NCBI RefSeq assembly: GCF_029224025.1
Contig: NZ_CP119392.1
Span: forward strand, 3,743,001 to 3,807,000
Origin: Rhodanobacter sp. AS-Z3
GTDB lineage: Bacteria; Pseudomonadota; Gammaproteobacteria; Xanthomonadales; Rhodanobacteraceae
Length of the DNA: 64,000 bases
Direction of reading: 5' to 3'
Part shown: positions 25,121-35,371 of the stretch, piece by piece
Numbering within the stretch: position 1 is the first letter of the stretch
Layout of the letters: every line of letters begins with the position of its first letter
Notes under the pieces: model-generated
Database searches by the model: none
Seen by the model: only the letters and a program-made list of their open reading frames with translations
Told to the model about the DNA's origin: nothing
Program-made: the position numbers and the translations under genes

Positions 25121-26485
25121 ATGGCGAAGGACAGCCTGTGGCGACGCCTGCGCGGACGGCTCAGCGCTGAGCGAGGCGATCGCCCCGGTACGCCGTTGCC
25201 GCGGGTAGCCAGCGGCACATCACAGGTCGCCGATAGCCTGCGCGCCTTGCTGGACGACCCTGGCATTCCCGCTTCCGTGCGCGGCGAACTGGCCGCCGAT
25301 TTCAGCCGCATCGAAGGCATGCTGGACAAGCTGCAGCGCGGTGAACTGCACGTAGCCGTGTTTGGCCGCGTGTCCACCGGCAAGTCCGCGCTGGGCAACG
25401 CCTTGCTGGGCCGCGAAGCGTTCACCGTCGGCGTTCTGCACGGCACTACCACGACCGCCGACCAGGCCATGCTGGACGAAGCTCAACACGACGGCTTGGT
25501 GCTGATCGACACGCCCGGCATCAACGAACTCGACGGCGAAGCGCGCGAGCGACTGGCGTTCGAAGTGGCCGAGGTCAGCGACCTGGTGATCTTCGTCTGC
25601 GATGGCGACCTCACCCGCGAAGAACTCGATGCGCTGAAGAATCTCGCCGCCACCCAGCGCCCGCTGTTGCTGGCGCTGAACAAGGCCGATCGCTACGGTC
25701 GCGATGAACTGGACAACCTGCTCCAGCATCTGCGCCTGCGTGTCGCCGGACTGATCCGCGCCGAAGATGTGCTGGCGGTGGCTGCCCATCCCACCGCGCA
25801 ACGTCTGGTCGAAGTGGATGCACACGGCCTCGAACACCGGCGTGAACAGGCTCGCACACCCGATGTCGCCGCGCTGCGCGAACGCTTGCTGGCGATCGCC
25901 GCGCGCGAAGGCAAGACGCTATCGGCGATCAATGCCGGGCTGTACGCCGGCCGCCTCACCGATCAGGTCAGTGCGCGTATTGCGCAAACGCGACAAGCGG
26001 TCGCAGCAAAACTGATCCACAACTACTGCATCGCCAAAGGTGTGGCGGTCGCGCTGAACCCGATTCCGGTCGCCGACCTGCTCGCTGCCGCCGGACTGGA
26101 CGCCGCAATGGTGGTGCAACTGTCGCGCGTCTACGGTCTGCCGCTGACTCGCGCCGAATCGGGCCGGCTGGTCGCGGTGATCTCGGCACAACTGGCCGCC
26201 TTGATGGGCGCGATCTGGGGTATGCAACTGGTCGCATCGGCACTCAAAGGCATCAGTGCTGGCTTGTCAGTGGTGGTCACCGCTGCCGCCCAAGGCGCAC
26301 TGGGCTGGTACGCCACCGTATTGATTGGCCGCGCCGCCGAACGCTATCTGGTCGGCGGCAAATCCTGGGGCGAAGTCGGCGCCAAGCGCGCCGTCGCTGA
26401 CATCGTCGCTGGACTGGATCGCGACTCGATCTTGCGCGAGGCGCGCGAGGAAACTCTCAAGCGGCTGAAATCGCGCCCGCGCTGA
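25121..26485 (+). CDS. Era/Der-like membrane-associated GTPase with DUF697-type C-terminus
   Basis: A 454-residue GTP-binding protein. The G1 loop is [20 protein letters not shown]3 is [12 protein letters not shown] and G4 is [10 protein letters not shown], giving a complete TRAFAC GTPase domain at about residues 75-240. A long C-terminal region (about 300-440) has amphipathic and hydrophobic helices ([39 protein letters not shown]) of the DUF697/YcjF type, indicating membrane association. The function of these GTPases is unknown; stress or envelope roles have been proposed. It begins 9 bp after a YceI gene. The end of the gene is followed by a repeat doublet shared with the methionine operon. 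Confidence 0.9.
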   Translation: MAKDSLWRRLRGRLSAERGDRPGTPLPRVASGTSQVADSLRALLDDPGIPASVRGELAADFSRIEGMLDKLQRGELHVAVFGRVSTGKSALGNALLGREAFTVGVLHGTTTTADQAMLDEAQHDGLVLIDTPGINELDGEARERLAFEVAEVSDLVIFVCDGDLTREELDALKNLAATQRPLLLALNKADRYGRDELDNLLQHLRLRVAGLIRAEDVLAVAAHPTAQRLVEVDAHGLEHRREQARTPDVAALRERLLAIAAREGKTLSAINAGLYAGRLTDQVSARIAQTRQAVAAKLIHNYCIAKGVAVALNPIPVADLLAAAGLDAAMVVQLSRVYGLPLTRAESGRLVAVISAQLAALMGAIWGMQLVASALKGISAGLSVVVTAAAQGALGWYATVLIGRAAERYLVGGKSWGEVGAKRAVADIVAGLDRDSILREAREETLKRLKSRPR

Positions 26486-26514
26486 TCGCCGCAAAAGGCC
26501 ACGCCACGGTCCGC

Positions 26515-26593
26515 GCAGGGCGAGCACTGCCCGCCGCTCTTGCCCGCCAAGGTCGCAACAAACCGAAAAGCCGGCGGGCAGTGCCCGCCCTAC
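26515..26593. repeat. REP-like palindrome doublet, copy A
   Basis: Two GC-rich palindromic arms (CAGGGCGAGCACTGCCCGCC at 26516-26535 and GGCGGGCAGTGCCCGCCCTAC at 26573-26593) face each other around a spacer holding CTTGCCCG. The same layout occurs at 37683-37757. The right arm supplies the stop codon of the glutaredoxin-like gene. Located between convergent genes, it may end transcription from both sides. Confidence 0.8.
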
Positions 26594-26826
26594 AGCGGCA
26601 ACCCAAGGAACGCGCGCACCGCCGCGGCATCAAACGGCCAATCCAGCTCACGGCCGTCGCGCACGTCGCGCAGCACCGGCACGCGAGTGCCGTAAAGCTG
26701 CTCCAGCGCAGCCGAGTCATCCACCCACAGGCTGTCGAAATCCGGCGCACGCGCCTCGGCCATCACGGCCAGGGCGAGGTCGCACAAATGGCAGTAGTCG
26801 CGCTGGTACAGGATCAGGTTGGACAT
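26590..26826 (-). CDS. Glutaredoxin-like (DUF836-type) thiol protein
   Basis: A 78-residue thioredoxin-fold protein. It begins [20 protein letters not shown], giving a CxxC redox motif directly after the first strand, and has a TRVPVLRDV cis-proline segment and the final [16 protein letters not shown], as in the small glutaredoxin-related DUF836 family. It probably takes part in thiol-disulphide exchange in the cytoplasm. ATG 26826 is chosen since the protein pattern starts there; a longer frame begins at 26889 inside the promoter region of the divergent sdaA gene. The stop codon lies inside a REP-like repeat arm. Confidence 0.88.
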   Translation of the reverse strand: MSNLILYQRDYCHLCDLALAVMAEARAPDFDSLWVDDSAALEQLYGTRVPVLRDVRDGRELDWPFDAAAVRAFLGLPL

Positions 26827-26891
26827 GCGGCTGCGAATGGCTGGGGACGCCGCGTAGAATAACCGGTCACCCTCACCCAAGCAGCGCACCC

Positions 26892-28274
<1,383 letters not shown>

Positions 28275-28395
28275 GGCAGCGACAAAGGTGACGTACGTCA
28301 TATCGATACGATGACCACGGCCACTGCGATCGCTTGAGCCATGGATTCAACATGGCAGCAGATGCCGTCACTTCGACGGTTGCGAGACTGCCTCC

Positions 28396-29124
28396 ATGTT
28401 CTCATCGCTGCTCCACGGGCTTCCCTATCAGATCGACGTGTGGCTGCATGTCGCCGCCGGCAGCATCGCGCTAGCGACATTCTGGACCGCCGCGGCCGTC
28501 CGCAAGGGCGGCCAACTTCACCGCAACGCGGGCAAGCTGTTCATGCTGGCGATGTGCGGAATCCTCGCCACCGGAGTCATGCTGGTGCTGCGCCGTTTCG
28601 CCGACGGAAACCCGATCGCCGGCACCTATCTGGGCTATCTGTTCTTCATCACCGGCCAGGCCTGCTGGCTGGCCTGGCGCGCCGTGCAGGACAAGGCGGA
28701 CTGGCGCGTCATGGTCGCGCGCCCGGCGTGGCGCATGTGGATGTGGTCATCGCTGCTGGCAGGTATCGCCACGTTTGCGCTGGGCATGCAGACGGGCAAC
28801 CCTGTGTTGCTCGGCTTCTCGCTGATCGGTCCTGCCCTGTTTGTCCGCATGTGGCGCTTCGCCCGTCGCGGACCGACCCGCAGCAACTGGCACGTAATCC
28901 TGCACTACCAGAGCATCCTCGGCGCCGGCATCGCCGCCCACGTTGCGTTCCTCGGCGTCGGCATGGCACACGTCTGGCCGCTGCTTGCCAAGGTGTGGCC
29001 CTCACTGCCACCAGCTCTGATCTACGCGTTCCCGTGGTACGCCCCCATCGCGATGGCCGTCGTTGCAGTGTTCGTGCTCAATCGACGCCATGGAAGCAAG
29101 GGGCGCACGCTGGCACGTGCGTGA
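28396..29124 (+). CDS. DUF2306-like multi-pass membrane protein
   Basis: A 242-residue protein with about six or seven hydrophobic helices. The first part, HVAAGSIALATFWTAAAVRK, followed by GGQLHRNAGKLFMLAMCGIL, resembles the DUF2306 family of small inner-membrane proteins of unknown function; conserved histidines in HVAAGS, LHRNAGK and ILHYQS could bind haem or metal. The second half has MAHVWPLLAKVWPSLP and a final helix before a basic tail. There is no operon partner: the next gene, a membrane AraC regulator, starts 156 bp later. The assignment rests on overall pattern only. Confidence 0.75.
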   Translation: MFSSLLHGLPYQIDVWLHVAAGSIALATFWTAAAVRKGGQLHRNAGKLFMLAMCGILATGVMLVLRRFADGNPIAGTYLGYLFFITGQACWLAWRAVQDKADWRVMVARPAWRMWMWSSLLAGIATFALGMQTGNPVLLGFSLIGPALFVRMWRFARRGPTRSNWHVILHYQSILGAGIAAHVAFLGVGMAHVWPLLAKVWPSLPPALIYAFPWYAPIAMAVVAVFVLNRRHGSKGRTLARA

Positions 29125-29280
29125 TCGGCGCGGAGCGGTGCTGCTACCGCGAAGGAGCAGGCCATCGGCGCAGTCCATGCATCTGGCGGCAGCATCCACG
29201 TCAAGGTGAAGAGGCCGAGTCGGGACCGTGAGCCACGGTGTGATCAGGCGATCTGATGCTGCTTGCGCTAAATTGCCAAG

Positions 29281-30411
29281 ATGATCCGATTCGGCCCCTG
29301 GAGCACGCTGCTGGCGATTGGCGTTGCCTTCGGGCTGGCGGTCGCGCTGCTGCTTGCCTGCACTCGTACGAACACGGTAGCCAACCGGCTGCTGGCGGCG
29401 CTGCTGCTGGTTTTCGTGCTGAAACTGATGCCTTATGTGTTGGGTTTTGCGGGCTACTACGACGCCTATCCCTGGCTGTCGTTCGCACCGTTTGATCTGG
29501 GTCTGTCGATCGGCCCCCTGCTCTACCTGCACGTGCGCCGGTTGACGGCGTCCAGATTGCCTCCGGGCTGGAAGTGGCATCTGCTGCCCGGTGCATTGCA
29601 ACTAGCCTATTACGCGACGCTGTTCGTGCAGCCGCTGGCGACGAAAAATCGCTGGAACGCCGCCGTACATGCCCGCTGGATCGATCCACTCGAAGCCTTG
29701 CTCGAACTGCTGTCGTTCGCCATCTATCTGTGGCTGACGCTGCGCACCTATCGCGCGTATCAACGCTGGCTCGACGCACACCTGAGCAATCGTGAAGAGT
29801 TCCGCATCGTATGGCTGCGCAACGTGCTGCTGGCCTTCCTGCTGGTCTGGCCGGTATGGGCCGTCTACGAAGCCTTGAGCTACAGCATCGACTTCAACTA
29901 TTTCCAGCGCTTCCCGCTTTACGTGTTTCTCACTCTGCTGGTTTTCTATCTAGGGCTGGAAGGTTGGCGGCATGCCACTACCGTTTATCCGCTGGCAGGG
30001 ACACCCTTGCCGTCCATCCCGGAGTCGGCACCACGCGCAGAGCCAGCAGGGCGTGACTGGGAGGCGCAAGGCCGGCAATGGCTGAGCCGGACCGAGCAGG
30101 CCGGTTGGTGGCGCGACCCGGACCTGAGCCTGGAACGACTGGCGCGCCACCTCGGCACCAACACCGCCTATCTGTCACGTGCGCTCAACGAGGGTCTGGG
30201 GCTGAGCTTCCATGCCCTGATAAACCAGTTGCGCGTCGACGAAGTCTGTCGCCGACTGGCGAGCGACGAAGTGGATGACGATCTGTTGGCTATCGCGTTC
30301 GCCGCGGGATTCAACTCGAAGACCAGCTTCAATCGGACCTTCAAGGCGCAGACCGGAAAAACACCGACCCAGTTTCGTGAATCGGCGGTCCGGACACGTA
30401 CCGAATCATAA
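29281..30411 (+). CDS. Membrane-anchored AraC-family regulator
   Basis: A 376-residue protein joining six or seven N-terminal transmembrane helices (about residues 5-235) to a C-terminal AraC DNA-binding domain (about 275-375). The helix-turn-helix pair is visible in LSLERLARHLGTNTAYLSRA and in IAFAAGFNSKTSFNRTFKAQ, ending with the usual TGKTPTQFR. Such proteins are thought to sense a signal in the membrane and switch a nearby gene. The next gene, a secreted S41-type peptidase 81 bp downstream, is the natural target (inference). ATG 29281 is the first start with the hydrophobic N-terminus. Confidence 0.9.
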   Translation: MIRFGPWSTLLAIGVAFGLAVALLLACTRTNTVANRLLAALLLVFVLKLMPYVLGFAGYYDAYPWLSFAPFDLGLSIGPLLYLHVRRLTASRLPPGWKWHLLPGALQLAYYATLFVQPLATKNRWNAAVHARWIDPLEALLELLSFAIYLWLTLRTYRAYQRWLDAHLSNREEFRIVWLRNVLLAFLLVWPVWAVYEALSYSIDFNYFQRFPLYVFLTLLVFYLGLEGWRHATTVYPLAGTPLPSIPESAPRAEPAGRDWEAQGRQWLSRTEQAGWWRDPDLSLERLARHLGTNTAYLSRALNEGLGLSFHALINQLRVDEVCRRLASDEVDDDLLAIAFAAGFNSKTSFNRTFKAQTGKTPTQFRESAVRTRTES

Positions 30412-30492
30412 AGAACGGCGTGATTTCAAGGTTGGAACGACGACGAGCCAGGAGGCGGGCACGCTGGCGACACACCCATCCCTGGAAGCACC

Positions 30493-31998
30493 ATGTTCCG
30501 TATCGTCCATCTTGTACTTGCCGTCTGTCTTGCGCTCGGCCCCATGGCAGGCGCGGGAGCGGCTGAACCAACGATTGCGACCACGCAGACCTTGACGGCA
30601 AAACAGGCCCAGCGCGAACTGAAAATCCTCAAACGCGCCCTGAGCGACCTGCATCCCGGCCTCTACCGCTACCAGACCCCGCAACAATTCGAAGCGGAAT
30701 TCGCCCGTGCCGAAAGCGAAGTCACCGACGGCAGCGACACGCTGAAGATGTACCTGATCGCCTCACGGATCGCCGCGGCAGTACGCTGTGGCCACACCTG
30801 GACCAATCCGCTGAACCAGGGTCAGGCGGTGCAGGATGCACTGGCGTCGCTGCCAGCATTACCCCTGCACGTGCGCCTGCTCGAAGGCCGGCTGCTGGTG
30901 ACGGCCAGCGCCGAACTGAAAGTCCCCGTCAACGCCGAACTGCTGAGCATCGACGGGCGCACTCCCGTCGTGTTGGCAAATGAATTCATGCCGTACCTGC
31001 GCGCGGATGGCAACAGTGATGGCAAGCGCTTGAGCCAGATCGACAGCAATGTCGACGGCGGCGCCATGGACCGGCTGCTGCCACTGCTGCATCCGCCGGC
31101 AACCGCCGGTTACGTACTGCGCTTCCGTCCTCACGACCGACACACCGGCAAGGTGATCGGTCAGGGGATCGATGAGGTCACCGTCGCCGGCATGCCGGTG
31201 GTCGAACGTGAAAACAGACTCATGGCGGCAGGGGTGACGCCGGAAAACACCCGCTGGCGATTCGCGATTGAAGGCGACACGGCCACGATGACGCTGCCGA
31301 CGTTCGCGTTCTGGCAAAGCGATTTCGACTGGCGGAGTTTCCTGCAGCGCAGTTTCGACACGCTCGCGGCACGCAGGATCGACAAACTGATCCTCGATCT
31401 GCGGCAAAACGAAGGCGGCGACGACGCCATCGGCAACGCGCTGCAGTCCCATCTGCTGACGACGACCTTCGTCGTGCCGGCGAAACGTGTGGAATCTGCC
31501 TATGAGCGCGCGCCCTATGATCTCGCCCGGTTCATGGACACGTGGGACTTTTCGTTCTTCGACCGAACCGGACAGGTGGTGCGCGGTGAGGGCCGAAACT
31601 GGCTCTTGCGCAAGCAGCCCGCCGACGAGCGCATCGAGCCCGTTGCACGGCCGTATCGCGGCCGTGTCGTCTTGCTTGTCGGCCCTCGCATGAGTTCGGC
31701 CGGCTTCCTGATCGCGCGCAATCTGAAAGCCAGTGGCAGCGCAACGCTGATCGGACAAGCCACCGGCGGCAATCTTCGCGGGCTGAATGGGGGCGAGCTC
31801 GCATGGCTGGTGCTGCCCAGCTCCGGCGTCAGCGTCGACATACCGCTGATCGGCAGTTTCTCCAGGTCCGCGCAGCCAAATCGCGGCGTACTGCCCGACA
31901 TTGCCGTGCGCACACGGCTGGAAGACGCAGCGGCGGGTATCGATCCCGATATCGTCGCGGCAAAGCGTTGGCTCGCCCGGAACGGAGCCCGACCATAG
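30493..31998 (+). CDS. Secreted S41-family peptidase
   Basis: A 501-residue exported protein. The signal peptide is FRIVHLVLAVCLALGPMAGA, cleaved near GAA-EP. An N-terminal helical domain (QRELKILKRALSDLHPGLYR) is typical of tricorn-like S41 proteins. The catalytic domain has KLILDLRQNEGGDDAIGN, RVVLLVGPRMSSAGFLIARN with the probable nucleophile Ser, and ATGGNLRGLNGGELAW. It should cleave C-terminal or misfolded protein parts in the periplasm; the substrate is unknown. It follows a membrane AraC regulator gene by 81 bp, which suggests that regulator controls it. A gap of about 300 bp follows with no visible gene. Confidence 0.88.
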   Translation: MFRIVHLVLAVCLALGPMAGAGAAEPTIATTQTLTAKQAQRELKILKRALSDLHPGLYRYQTPQQFEAEFARAESEVTDGSDTLKMYLIASRIAAAVRCGHTWTNPLNQGQAVQDALASLPALPLHVRLLEGRLLVTASAELKVPVNAELLSIDGRTPVVLANEFMPYLRADGNSDGKRLSQIDSNVDGGAMDRLLPLLHPPATAGYVLRFRPHDRHTGKVIGQGIDEVTVAGMPVVERENRLMAAGVTPENTRWRFAIEGDTATMTLPTFAFWQSDFDWRSFLQRSFDTLAARRIDKLILDLRQNEGGDDAIGNALQSHLLTTTFVVPAKRVESAYERAPYDLARFMDTWDFSFFDRTGQVVRGEGRNWLLRKQPADERIEPVARPYRGRVVLLVGPRMSSAGFLIARNLKASGSATLIGQATGGNLRGLNGGELAWLVLPSSGVSVDIPLIGSFSRSAQPNRGVLPDIAVRTRLEDAAAGIDPDIVAAKRWLARNGARP

Positions 31999-32295
31999 GA
32001 TAGAACCTCAAGTCGTGAAGGTGGCTCGGCTGCCGCAGGCGCAGGAAAGCCCACGCTCCAACGCCGTGTCACAGAGGGACAACGCGTAACCCGCGGGCGG
32101 CTATGGAAGCAGCCTGATCGGGAACCTTCAGTCCCATCTCCAGTGGAGCCTCCTGCGTTCGAAGTCCACGCTCTGGCGCAACCGGAGCAGGCCGGCAAAG
32201 CAGCGCCCATGACCACCGACAGGTGACATCCCCCGTCCAATTCTGCAACCATCGACCTCTTTACGGCGTGCTTCACGCCGACACGGGAACCCTGC

Positions 32296-33960
32296 ATGAC
32301 CCAAGAACGCGCGATTCGCCGCGACGTCGGCCCGTTCGCCCTGATGCTTACTGGCCTGGGCTCCATCATCGGCTCAGGCTGGTTGTTCGGCGCCTGGCGT
32401 GCCGCGCAAATTGCCGGCCCCGGCGCGATCTGGGCGTGGGTGCTGGGCGCGGCAATCATCATGACGATTGCACTGACCTATGCCGAGCTGGGCGCAATGT
32501 TTCCGGAATCCGGCGGCATGGTGCGTTACGGGCATTACTCACACGGTTCGCTGGTCGGCTTCATTGCGGCGTGGGCAAACTGGATCGCGATTGTCTCGGT
32601 GATTTCGGTCGAGGCCGAGGCGTCGGCGCAGTACATGTCGTCGTGGAAGTGGGGTTGGGCGAAGGACCTGTATCACAAGGTGCCCGGCGGCCATGGCGAG
32701 CTGAGCACCAATGGCCTGCTGATCGCCGCCGCGCTGGTCATCATGTATTTCCTGTTCAACTTCTGGAGCGTGAAGCTGTTCGCGCGTTCGAATACCGCGA
32801 TCACGTTGTTCAAGCTGATCATCCCCGCGCTCACCGCGGTGTTGCTGATGATGACCGGCTTCCACCCGGAGAACTTCAGCGTCGGTATCCACGGCGAGCT
32901 GCACAAGACGGACTTCCCGTCGATCCTTACCGCCGTGGCGATTGCCGGCATCGTATTCAGCTTCAATGGTTTTCAGAGCCCGGTGAATCTGGCCGGCGAA
33001 GCACGCAACCCGGGCAAGAGCATCCCGTTCGCGATCGTCTGCTCGATTGCACTGGCTACCGTGGTCTATGTGCTGCTGCAGGTGTCGTTCATCGGCGCGG
33101 TGCCGCGCGAGATGCTGGCGAATGTTGGCTGGCACGGTATCGATTTCAGCTCGCCGTTCGCCGACCTGGCGATCATCCTCGGCCTGCAGTGGCTGGCGAC
33201 CCTGCTGTTCATCGATGCGGTGATCAGCCCCAGCGGCACCGGCATGACCTACACCGCCACCACCGCGCGCATGCTGTACGGCATGGAGCGCAACGGCACG
33301 CTGCCGAAAATTCTTGGCAGCGTGCATCCGAAGTGGGGCGTGCCACGCCCGGCGATGTGGGTGAACCTGGGCGTGTCGTTCCTGTTCCTGTTCTTCTTCC
33401 GCGGCTGGGGTTCGCTGGCGGCGGTGATTTCGGTGGCGACGATCATTTCCTACCTCACCGGACCGGTCAGCGTGATGACGCTGCGACGCACCGCACCGGA
33501 ACTCAATCGTCCGTTCCGGCTGGCCGGTCTGCCGATCCTGGCCGGGGTCGCCTTCATCATGTCGACCGAGCTGCTGTACTGGGCGAAGTGGCCGCTGACC
33601 GGCGAGATCATCTTGCTGATGGTGGTCGCGCTGCCGGTGTATTTCTACTACCAGGCGAAGAGCGGCTGGCACGATTTCGGACGGCAGATGAAGGGTGCGT
33701 GGTGGCTGGTCTGCTATCTGCCAACGCTGGCGATCGTGTCGTGGGCCGGCAGCACCACGTTCGGTGGCAAGGGTTATTTGTCGTATGGCTGGGACTTGTT
33801 GCTGGTAGCCGTCATCGGTCTGGTGTTCTACCTGTGGGGCGTGAAGTCGGGCTGGCGCACGCCGTCGGTGGAAGCGGCACAGCTGGAAGCGCACGACGAT
33901 CCGAGTGCGCCGCTGGTGCCGCCGGATGAGCAGACCGCCGAGCGCATAACCGGGCACTGA
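32296..33960 (+). CDS. APC-family amino acid permease
   Basis: A 554-residue, 12-helix permease. The first helix has LTGLGSIIGSGWLFGAW, the unwound substrate-binding segment of APC transporters, and helix 6 has GIVFSFNGFQSPVNLAGEAR, with the conserved E-A-R-N-P-G-K following. The overall pattern resembles the aspartate:proton symporter (YveA-like) branch, but the substrate cannot be fixed from sequence. It should take up an amino acid by proton symport. A polar C-terminal tail of about 35 residues is present. ATG 32296 follows the gap after the S41 gene; the preceding 297 bp show no gene. A strong terminator follows the stop. Confidence 0.92.
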   Translation: MTQERAIRRDVGPFALMLTGLGSIIGSGWLFGAWRAAQIAGPGAIWAWVLGAAIIMTIALTYAELGAMFPESGGMVRYGHYSHGSLVGFIAAWANWIAIVSVISVEAEASAQYMSSWKWGWAKDLYHKVPGGHGELSTNGLLIAAALVIMYFLFNFWSVKLFARSNTAITLFKLIIPALTAVLLMMTGFHPENFSVGIHGELHKTDFPSILTAVAIAGIVFSFNGFQSPVNLAGEARNPGKSIPFAIVCSIALATVVYVLLQVSFIGAVPREMLANVGWHGIDFSSPFADLAIILGLQWLATLLFIDAVISPSGTGMTYTATTARMLYGMERNGTLPKILGSVHPKWGVPRPAMWVNLGVSFLFLFFFRGWGSLAAVISVATIISYLTGPVSVMTLRRTAPELNRPFRLAGLPILAGVAFIMSTELLYWAKWPLTGEIILLMVVALPVYFYYQAKSGWHDFGRQMKGAWWLVCYLPTLAIVSWAGSTTFGGKGYLSYGWDLLLVAVIGLVFYLWGVKSGWRTPSVEAAQLEAHDDPSAPLVPPDEQTAERITGH

Positions 33961-33983
33961 GCATTCCCTTCGCGCACCCATCA

Positions 33984-34012
33984 GGCGCGCGGCTTGTAAC
34001 CGCGCGCCTTTT
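33984..34012 (+). terminator. Rho-independent terminator after the permease gene
   Basis: A nine-base stem (GGCGCGCGG / CCGCGCGCC) with loop CTTGTAA is followed by TTTTGTTT. It begins 23 bp after the stop codon at 33960. Confidence 0.93.
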
Positions 34013-34093
34013 GTTTGAGGACGGTGCGAAACCACATCGATCCAGTCGGCTGTCATACCTGTCGATCCCCTGCGTTCCGCCTACGAGCCCGGC

Positions 34094-34690
34094 ATGAATC
34101 GGCCATCCTTTCTACTGTTTGACCTCGGTGGCGTTCTCGTCGACAACGCCGGCTTCGCGCGACTCAGTCAGCTTGTTCCGGTGCCGATGGCGCCGGATGC
34201 GCTCAAGCAGAAGTGGCTGACTTCGCCAGCCGTCAGGCTGTTTGAACTGGGCCAAAGCTCACCGGAAGCGTTCGCCACACATTTTCTCGCGGAATGGCAT
34301 ATCGAGCATTCAGCCGAAGCGTTTCTGGTTGAATTCACCCGCTGGCCCAAGGGTGCCTACCCCGGCGCGACGGCATTGTTGACTCAGCTTCGACAGACCT
34401 GCCGCATTGGATGCCTGAGCAACTCGAACGCGCTGCACTGGACCCACTTCGAGGGATTGCTGAGTCACTTCGACATCGCGTTGTCATCCCACCTGCTGGG
34501 TGCCATCAAGCCGGATCGCGCCTGTTTCACGCGTGCCTTGCAGGAGTGCGGCGTCGAGGCCCGCAGCGTGGCTTTCTTCGATGACACCCTGACCAACGTG
34601 GAAGCGGCCCGCGATCTCGGCATGACCGCCTTTCATGTGAATGGGCTTGATGGCGTCAGGCTGGCTCTGAAAGCGTGTGGATTGATGTAA
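34094..34690 (+). CDS. HAD-superfamily hydrolase (YihX-like)
   Basis: A 198-residue HAD phosphatase. Motif I is FLLFDLGGVLVDN: the nucleophile Asp is present, but the usual second Asp two residues on is Gly, as in YihX-like (DLGxV) enzymes. Motif II is GCLSNSNALH, motif III the Lys in LLGAIKPDRACF and motif IV the acidic pair in VAFFDDTLTNVEAA. A helical cap lies at about residues 20-85. It probably removes phosphate from a small sugar phosphate or similar metabolite. It stands between the permease terminator and a YceI gene 75 bp downstream. Confidence 0.88.
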   Translation: MNRPSFLLFDLGGVLVDNAGFARLSQLVPVPMAPDALKQKWLTSPAVRLFELGQSSPEAFATHFLAEWHIEHSAEAFLVEFTRWPKGAYPGATALLTQLRQTCRIGCLSNSNALHWTHFEGLLSHFDIALSSHLLGAIKPDRACFTRALQECGVEARSVAFFDDTLTNVEAARDLGMTAFHVNGLDGVRLALKACGLM

Positions 34691-34765
34691 GCGCCAAACC
34701 GCCGACTATCATGGGCGGAAAGACGTCCATCCCGCGCCCTTCACCACCTTACGAGGGAATCGCCC

Positions 34766-35365
34766 ATGGTGCCCCGAACCCGCGGCACGATCATCGCCTT
34801 CGGCCTCAGCACCTTTCTGTCAGTCACCGCCGTGCATGCCACCACGGTCACGTACAACATCGACCCGGACCATACTTACCCCAGTTTCGAAGCCGATCAC
34901 CTCGGCGGCCTGTCGGTGTGGCGCGGCAAGTTCAACCGCAGCAGCGGCACGGTGACGCTGGACAAGCTGGCTGGCACCGGCACGGTGAACGTCGTGGTCG
35001 ACATGCACAGCGCCGACTTCGGTCAGGATCAACTCAACGACGTGGCACAGGGCAAGGACCTGTTCGAGTCCGCGAAGTACCCGCAGGCCACCTATCAAGG
35101 CCAGCTCGCCGGCTTTGTCGACAACAAGCCGACGCGGGTGGACGGCACGCTCACCCTGCACGGCGTCAGCCAGCCACTGGTGCTGAAGATCAACAGCTTC
35201 AAGTGCATGCCGCATCCGTTACTGAAACGCGAGGTTTGTGGCGCAGATGCGCTGGCCACGTTCCAGCGCGATGCCTTTGGCATGGATGCGGGCAAGTCCT
35301 ATGGATTCAACATGACGGTGACACTGCGCATCCAGGTCGAAGCGATTGCCGTACCCGCTGCCTGA
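34766..35365 (+). CDS. YceI-family periplasmic protein (third copy)
   Basis: A 199-residue exported YceI protein. The signal peptide region is [19 protein letters not shown], followed by [68 protein letters not shown] and the late [14 protein letters not shown]. Two cysteines (about residues 150 and 160, [14 protein letters not shown]) could form a disulphide not found in the other two copies. YceI proteins bind isoprenoid lipids. Unlike the copies at 23370 and 24566 it has no b561 partner. Its stop faces the 3' end of the hom gene, only 6 bp away. Confidence 0.93.
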   Translation: MVPRTRGTIIAFGLSTFLSVTAVHATTVTYNIDPDHTYPSFEADHLGGLSVWRGKFNRSSGTVTLDKLAGTGTVNVVVDMHSADFGQDQLNDVAQGKDLFESAKYPQATYQGQLAGFVDNKPTRVDGTLTLHGVSQPLVLKINSFKCMPHPLLKREVCGADALATFQRDAFGMDAGKSYGFNMTVTLRIQVEAIAVPAA

Positions 35366-35371
35366 ACTGGG

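Noticed and set aside
31999..32295. Possible leader RNA before the APC permease
   Set aside because: No recognised aptamer, terminator or anti-terminator structure was found in this gap.
32539..34056. A 505-codon minus-strand open frame opposite the APC permease
   Set aside because: Shadow of the permease gene; arginine- and histidine-rich sequence of no family.
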